Shown: positions 31,145 to 64,000 of the stretch, piece after piece
Numbering within the stretch: the stretch's first letter is position 1
Layout of the letters: each line of letters opens with the position of its first letter
Source: Pterobdella sp. o SKG-2022
Lineage: Eukaryota; Annelida; Clitellata; Hirudinida; Piscicolidae
Length of the DNA stretch: 64,000 nt
NCBI GenBank assembly: GCA_964035795.1
Contig: OZ038320.1
Location: 30,955,125-31,019,124 of the forward strand
Reading direction: 5' to 3'
Translations under genes and position numbers: made by a program
Notes under the pieces: model-generated
The model's database searches: none
Told to the model about the DNA's origin: nothing
Seen by the model: the letters and a program-made list of their open reading frames with translations, nothing else

Positions 31145-34100
31145 CTGCAGAGATATCATTATTACTATTATTAGTATATATAGCAATACAAATAATAAAA
31201 AAGATTCATTATTATTCATTTTATTACTAATATATATATACAGCAATTGAAATAACCCACACTATTGATATGAGCTGTGAACAACATTATACATACAAAA
31301 ACAGTAGCCAAACAACAATAGAATACAATAGAACTACAAATGTCATTATAGTAGCATAAAATCCAAGAGTTTCTAGACCCCAACAACATTAGACCGCAAC
31401 AACAATCAATCACAACAACAATCAAACTTACATTGGCCAATGAGTTGATGTCGACAGTAGATACCCACTTCATAGTTACTCAACACAGTATTGCTGCCCG
31501 ATGACCAAAGTAGTCTGTGTGGGCGGGTTTAGGATATCACATGCAAGCTCATAGAAGCATATTAACCGATGTAGGTTTTTAGACTCATAACAATTGATAC
31601 TTAAAACCACATGAGGTGATGTGTAAAACCACACAAATTAATGCTTTGGTGACCTCTCTAGGGCTTCATTTGAAATATTATTGACGTTGTATCAATGAAC
31701 ATTAACTTTCTACTGCATGAAATTACCTAATAATGGTTTCAATTTAAAGCTTCGTGCATTAAAAAGCTTATGAACCATTGTGTTTTACTTTAAAATATTG
31801 TTTGTAGACTAATAATTTAACCACAAATATATTGCTAATCCCCATCCTAAATGGACCATTCAATACATTAAACCCCTGCAGCCTATAGATTCTTAATCAT
31901 CATCATCACCGCCACACACACAAACCATCCACTATATTTTACCACTACTACCTGGGCTCAGGAGCTGGAAGTCCTTGAGCGCTGAGTTGTTCAATGAGAA
32001 GTCCCATGGGATTATCAACCACCCACACATCATCCACCCTCTTGCCCACCATCTGTACCGCTATCAGGTCCCTCACAAACAGCCCTGCTCTCTCAGATCC
32101 CTTGGTGGTGAAGATGAAGGAGAGGGTGTATTAATAGTTTATAATGAAGAATGTATATTAATATTGAAGGCGATGCAAGATGGTTTACATTAATAATAAA
32201 ATCAAAATCATCGTTAATAACAGTTAAGTATTCCCTTTATCCCATTACCAAGGATCCAACACTTGGCCTCCCTCATTAAGAGCATGATCCCTTGAAAATC
32301 ACCAAGTACCCCCCATCAATAGTAACAGCTAAATAACCATTCTCCAGTTACTGGGACTCCTACAGCAATATAATCTGATATGAATTGTTCCCCCTAATCA
32401 AATACCCAGTATCTCTTATAAGGCTTGAGCATCTCATCCTCCCCTGAATATATAGCGCACCTGGTTTTGATACAGAGCTCCCACTATGGCTTTCATACAG
32501 GTCGCCATGGTTTCGTCATTTGGCGGGAAGTCCTGTGATTGGTGTAGGTGGATTGAATTATAGTTATATAAGATGTTAATGTTTTATGGTAAGACCATAC
32601 TTACTGAGAGTTATAGCTTAAGTTTTAATAAATTTATGAATTCCTCGAATTGATGATTTATAAATAATTGATGTAAAAACAGACATAAGATGTCTCAGAA
32701 GTTATATAGTACTATTTGAAAACCATGAAGGAACCTAAACGAATTCTATCACTAATTAAATTTAACTCCATAATTGAATTGATTAATTTTTATAATTACA
32801 TCAGGGCATCACCAAAACAAACACACACATGAGACAAGACAAGATCTTGCACTCCGAGATGGAAGGCTATGTAAGACAACATGTGTGCAGAGGTCAAATG
32901 AGCTACTATTGCTCTGTTGTGTGAGGTTCATGAGATGTTATTGGGTGGTGTTTTGAGTTGATAATAGAAGTAATAATTGATGTTTTTTTTAGAGTTGATA
33001 ATAAGAATGAAAATTATATAATATTGATTTGTTATTCCTTTTTAAAACAATTTTAGATGAAATTATTTGATAAATTAGTGTGAAAATTGATTCATTATGA
33101 ATTTTTACAAAAAAAAATTATAAAATAATCATAACAATAAAAATAATAAAAACAAACTAAAAGTAATAACTAATTACAATACTAATAAAAATATTAATAG
33201 TTCTAATAGCACCAAGAACAACTGATGTAATCATCTTACAAGACTCCTTCTTGAGGTAGGTGGCTGTATGACTTTGTGAAGTAGTCAGTCAAGTGGTCAT
33301 TTATCACTTGTTCCCCTAATGGTGTACAATAGCTTGTTGCTATGGATGTCTTTTATGATAATACTGCTAAGGGTACTGTTATTGCTATTAACACTACTTC
33401 TGTTACTACTGAAAAATAGAATTACTGATAGTGGAGAACAAAATGGATAAAAATTACACTAAGCAATTCATTAATGTACAAATTTTCATACAAAAAAAAG
33501 CTTATTGAGTAAATACTTGTAAATGATAAATATGTAACAATATAGACAGCTAGTCAACCTATTTCAGCAAGTTTTTGATTATCTTTCATAACGGCTTCTG
33601 AATCAATGCCTAAGTCTTCTCTTTGTTTCATTTCCTTCTCTACATAACATCTGGTTAAATGATTGGGAATTATATGAAAGATCATAAATATCTTATGAAT
33701 ATGAAGATACTGGAAAAAAAAAATATTTGAATTTATAACACACAAAAACTCTTTGAAACACCACCATCAAAAACCTGTTGATGAATGCTTCTTTAAGAGT
33801 ATCTTCGTTAAAATCTTCATTTAGTCGTTTGCCGAAGCAATAAACTTCCATGTCATAATTCCTAATGGTGTATTTGGGTGAGTTATGTGAATGATATATT
33901 TAATTTTAGATATTCATTTTGATGTATTAAGTAATTATAAAATGGTTTTAAAAAATTTGAATAATCCTAAAATTATCAAAACAAGAATTTATCAAATAAA
34001 ATGAAACAATTTGATGATTCATCATAGATGAATAGACGAACCAACTGAGACCTTTGACACAGAAATTTAATTTATCACATGTGAAAACATTAATAAATTT

Positions 34101-34897
34101 TTCATGAAAAACTTATATATATATTGATATATATAGACCAATTAATCCAAGCTGAAGCAGGTCGTTGTGGTTCAGGTCCTTGGGCCAGTCTTCTCTTGTA
34201 CAGAGACCTTCTCATACTCTTCTCGTGGTCTTTGAAACCTCGAACTATTACTACAATGTGGTTCAACTATATAGGTCAGAAATGATGAGTTTTATGAAGT
34301 ATTTGAGAGTTTATAGTGAGTTTTTGTATAAATTCAATAAGAACCTTGTCTCGAAGAAAAAGCAGTTTTCGCGGTTTTTGTTAATAAATTCTTAATGTTG
34401 TTTAAAGACATTTTTAGTTACAAAATATAATTTTTCTATAATAATAATAATAAGTTGTAAGCTTTCTTCACGAGTACTGAGGTTAAATTTTATGAGCTAA
34501 AAGTAAAGGCGCATCTGATTAAGTTTATAAATACTTATACAACATTTAAATATTCAATTAGTGTATATATAATATTTTGAAATTTAAAAATTTCTGAAAT
34601 TTTATAATAAACGTTCCGAATAATATAAATAAAAATAAATTTAAAAAACTAAATACCTGAAACTTCAATTTTATTTTTTTGATAAATTTATAAAAAAAAC
34701 TTTGTTTTTACAAAATGTTGGGGAATTATTCAAAAAAACATGCTTCTAAAAATCTATATTTTCAGATTAATGAATACTAAATTTAGGAATCAGATGAAAA
34801 AAAATATTTGAATAATGAAAATATAATTCAATAAAAAAAATTAGTGAATTTATTTTTTGAGTATTTTCGACACCTGTTGGTTGTTCTTGAGTTGCAT
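31044..34897 (-). CDS. MRPL44: Mitochondrial ribosomal protein mL44 (RNase III-like), 10 exons
   Basis: mL44 is a structural protein of the mitochondrial large ribosomal subunit, with an inactive RNase III fold and a double-stranded-RNA-binding domain. Minus-strand exons: 34874-34897 (tentative), 34139-34266, 33775-33861, 33559-33650, 33240-33315, 32829-32913, 32461-32532, 31952-32100, 31432-31514, 31044-31144. All phases agree, giving 298 residues against about 330 in human. Conserved landmarks run in order: GFKDHEKSMRRSLYKRR, VYCFGKRLNEDF, MKQREDLGIDSEAV, MKAIVGALYQNQ, GLFVRDLIAVQM, VDNPMGLLIEQL and IAEEMAARDALRNLYG. In active RNase III a Glu precedes the Ala of the A.(I/V)GA motif; here it is Lys, as expected for a non-catalytic member. 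The N-terminal exon and targeting peptide are uncertain; the rest is firm. Confidence 0.93.
31432..31514 (-). CDS. MRPL44: mL44 exon 9: start of dsRBD
   Basis: LLWSSGSNTVLSNYEVGIYC and RHQLIGQ match the first strands of the double-stranded-RNA-binding domain. The donor is CCAAT|GTAAGT. Phase 2 in, phase 1 out. Confidence 0.92.
31952..32100 (-). CDS. MRPL44: mL44 exon 8
   Basis: GSERAGLFVRDLIAVQMVGK, DNPMGLLIEQLSAQGLPAPE: near-identical in order to the family's SGPER..LF.RD.LI.QM.GK ... NPM.LL...L. Phase 0 in, phase 2 out. Confidence 0.96.
32461..32532 (-). CDS. MRPL44: mL44 exon 7: RNase III-like core
   Basis: DFPPNDETMATCMKAIVGAL plus YQNQ. This is the A(I/V)(I/V)GAL helix of the RNase III fold, with Lys where active enzymes carry the second catalytic Glu. 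Phase 0 in and out. Confidence 0.96.
32571..32660. repeat. ATGGTAAGGCTA dispersed repeat, copy c
   Basis: taatgttttatggtaagacc then atacttactgagagttatag ctt and aataaatttatgaattcctc. It lies in mL44 intron 6. Confidence 0.6.
32829..32913 (-). CDS. MRPL44: mL44 exon 6
   Basis: AIVAHLTSAHMLSYIAFHLG and VQDLVLSH match the region leading into the inactive RNase III centre. Phase 2 in, phase 0 out (CAT|GTGTGT). Confidence 0.92.
33240..33315 (-). CDS. MRPL44: mL44 exon 5
   Basis: EQVINDHLTDYFTKSYSHLP and QEGV match the family's helix leading to P.EGI. The donor is CTT|GTAAGA. Phase 1 in, phase 2 out. Confidence 0.93.
33559..33650 (-). CDS. MRPL44: mL44 exon 4
   Basis: CYVEKEMKQREDLGIDSEAV and DNQKLAEI match the CYI...E..R..LGI..EAV...D.N.EL.E.G stretch. 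The acceptor is catttaaccag. Phase 2 in, phase 1 out. Confidence 0.94.
33775..33861 (-). CDS. MRPL44: mL44 exon 3
   Basis: NYDMEVYCFGKRLNEDF and TLKEAFIN match the family's NWDYHAEI.AFG.RL...F...LL..AF.N. Phase 2 in and out. Confidence 0.93.
34139..34266 (-). CDS. MRPL44: mL44 exon 2
   Basis: GFKDHEKSMRRSLYKRRLAQ and GPEPQRPASAWIN match the basic N-terminal region before the conserved NWDY-type motif. The donor ATTG|GTCTAT is phase 2. The exact 5' boundary depends on which first exon is used. Confidence 0.8.
34874..34897 (-). CDS. MRPL44: mL44 exon 1, tentative
   Basis: MQLKNNQQ, with donor CAG|GTGTCG in phase 0, joins the next exon in frame. An alternative start in another frame (34961 downward, MKIVNLNFILLLSNF...) can also join, in phase 1 to an acceptor ending gtagtaatag. 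It gives QPTVRGF at the join, which resembles the family better. Confidence 0.35.
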
Positions 34898-36485
34898 AAC
34901 TCCATCTTACGAACAAAAAATTTGACAGTAACAAGATAAAATTCAAATTTACAATCTTCAAAGTTTTAACAATAGCATGCTGAAATTTTTTTATTCAACA
35001 TCTTCAAACTCGTAATTACTCCATTTTCAGACAATTACTCCAGCATTTTCAATGCAATAAGGAAAATAGCTACAAATGTTTCATGATAAGATCTAACTTA
35101 TCCACCATTTTACATGAACGTATCTAAAAATAAATCTTTATTTTGACGAATAAAACCAAAAATAGAAGCAGATAAGATTTTTCCATTATAAATTGAAAAC
35201 TTTTGAGTCCACTTCTAAAAAGTAAATTTTTGAAATAATTTTTCAATGCAAAGAAAAAATGAGAAGTATTTATGAATCTTTATATAAATTAGCTTGATTA
35301 ATCATAAATTTTTTCACTAAAAAGTATATATATCATATTCCCTATTGGAGATATAATGTACCCTATAATGTAAGCTCACTTCACGAGGATCTTAATTTAA
35401 CGTTAAAACCGGCAATTATACGCTCACTAAAAATTTCAGGCAAACCACATACTACTTGTTTAGGCAATATGTATATTCAACTTTTTAGACGTCTTATATA
35501 CTAGTATTTTAATTGAACGTCAAAATTAATGAGTTTAACGCATTTGTTTCGACATTCAAAATAAATATTATTCTAAGGTTTCACATGTCTTTCTGAGTCA
35601 GATTTATATTTACTTTGACAATAAATTATTTTCAATTTAAATTATAGTTTTGAATTAATTAATTGAATTTCTTACTTTTTTAATAGAAAAAAATAAACAC
35701 ACATTACTTAAGTTGAACAGAAAGATATAAATTTTCTAAAATATTTAGGAAATATGTATATTGCCTGATACTAAATATTGCATGTAAGTACATATAGTAA
35801 GTGATTATAGTTATATTTTTTTAACTACTTAGGAAATATGTCTATTATCGTATACCACATAGTGCTTGTATTATTATATAGATTTTATTTATTTATATTA
35901 TTATAGAAGGTCATTATAATGAGGACGAAAACACACAATGATATATATACAGCCTAACCATTATATCCGACTACTTTTGCATCGCTTCTCTTGAATACAT
36001 CGCTGAAGATGTCTTGCGTTAACTTTATATTGTATTCTTTTTTTTTGGGTTTTATTCAATACGTTTGAATAATACAACATGGAGAAAAGAATTAATAGAG
36101 ATGAATGTTATAACATTTCGTTGGTGTTGTTGGTCGGTTGAAGTTTCAGTTATGTTTTAAACTGTAGTGTTGTAATTTCTGTAAATAAATTTTTTTAATG
36201 CATTATAAACAGTAAAATAAAATGGAAATCAAAAATTAGTAGAAAACTGTCGTAGCAAAATAGAGGTTGAAAAAAAGAAGAAAAGATTTCAAAAGGCAAA
36301 AAACAGCCATTATGAAAAAATAATATCATCAAAACATAATAATAACAACAATAATAAAAATTTTATTTTTTTTATAACAAAGACCATTTTCTTTAAAACC
36401 CCTATATCATACTATAAACTTAATATATTTATAGTGTTAAAAGCGAAGGACTTTGATCAAAATCCAATACCCTCTTAAGATCGGG
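34898..36485. promoter_or_regulatory. Divergent intergenic interval between mL44 and RhoGAP genes
   Basis: About 1.6 kb of AT-rich DNA separates the two divergent first coding exons, so it should carry both promoters and the RhoGAP 5' UTR. I see no clear TATA box or GC-rich element. The role is inferred from position only. Confidence 0.4.
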
Positions 36486-63720
<27,235 letters not shown>

Positions 63721-64000
63721 GTAAGGTCCCATGTTGAAATTAGTGTAGGGCTGGGATAGTGGTGGTTGTGTTTTGTGAATTGTGATATTAGTGGTTTTAT
63801 TGACGGTTGTTGTATCTCTATGTAGAACCAAACTTTTCAAAATCTATTATATAAACATATCATGAGACTCAACAAAGTTTTTTTTATTTGGTTCTTATAT
63901 ATATCAAGTTAACACAATATATATAGTAACAGAATCGATTCACTCTCTCAGATGAACAATCAAAGTTTGGCTGTGTGTTTTGCTCCTAGTCTGTTTCACG
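63721..64000. other. Intron after RhoGAP exon 9, to window edge
   Basis: AT-rich, opening with the consensus donor gtaagg. I see no further exon before the edge. Confidence 0.55.

Overview
The window is animal nuclear DNA. It is strongly AT-rich and spliceosomal, with tiny exons separated by kilobase introns, long simple-sequence arrays, tRNA-derived SINEs and non-LTR retrotransposons. Calsyntenin exists only in animals, and the proteins are divergent and carry Asn/Asp runs, so a fast-evolving or AT-rich invertebrate is likely; I cannot name the species. The real genes are chains of short exons. I rebuilt them by reading both strands, matching exons to protein families, and requiring splice sites and intron phases to agree.

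Layout. (1) 0.39-3.93 kb, minus: seven phase-compatible exons of a gene I do not recognise, running off the left edge. (2) 9.29-29.26 kb, minus: an apparently complete 16-exon calsyntenin gene: TATA box, signal peptide, cadherin repeats with large low-complexity insertions, LamG domain, C-terminal ectodomain, membrane helix and acidic tail. (3) 31.04-34.90 kb, minus: a compact 10-exon gene for mitochondrial ribosomal protein mL44 (MRPL44). (4) 36.49-63.72 kb, plus: nine exons of a DLC1/STARD13-type RhoGAP: N-terminal extension, a SAM domain split over three exons, a 1.6-kb disordered exon and the first part of the RhoGAP domain. The gene continues past the right edge, where a START domain would be expected.

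Mobile DNA lies between and inside these genes. A nearly full-length but broken LINE (48.2-51.7 kb, minus) carries a 2A-like ribosome-skipping motif and a PHD-type zinc finger. An RTE-like LINE (60.3-63.0 kb, minus) has lost its reverse transcriptase core. Three short LINE 3' ends sit in calsyntenin introns, and there are three copies of one tRNA-derived SINE. Every LINE piece, and both SINE copies that lie in assigned introns, is antisense to its host gene. Several short dispersed repeat families recur (a CACGAAGCTTTTCGT family and an ATGGTAAGGCTA family). Simple repeats include a GATA array of about 123 perfect copies.

The genes have no shared pathway that I can see. mL44 and the RhoGAP gene are divergently transcribed from a 1.6-kb AT-rich interval. 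I found no CRISPR array, operon or prokaryote-like system.
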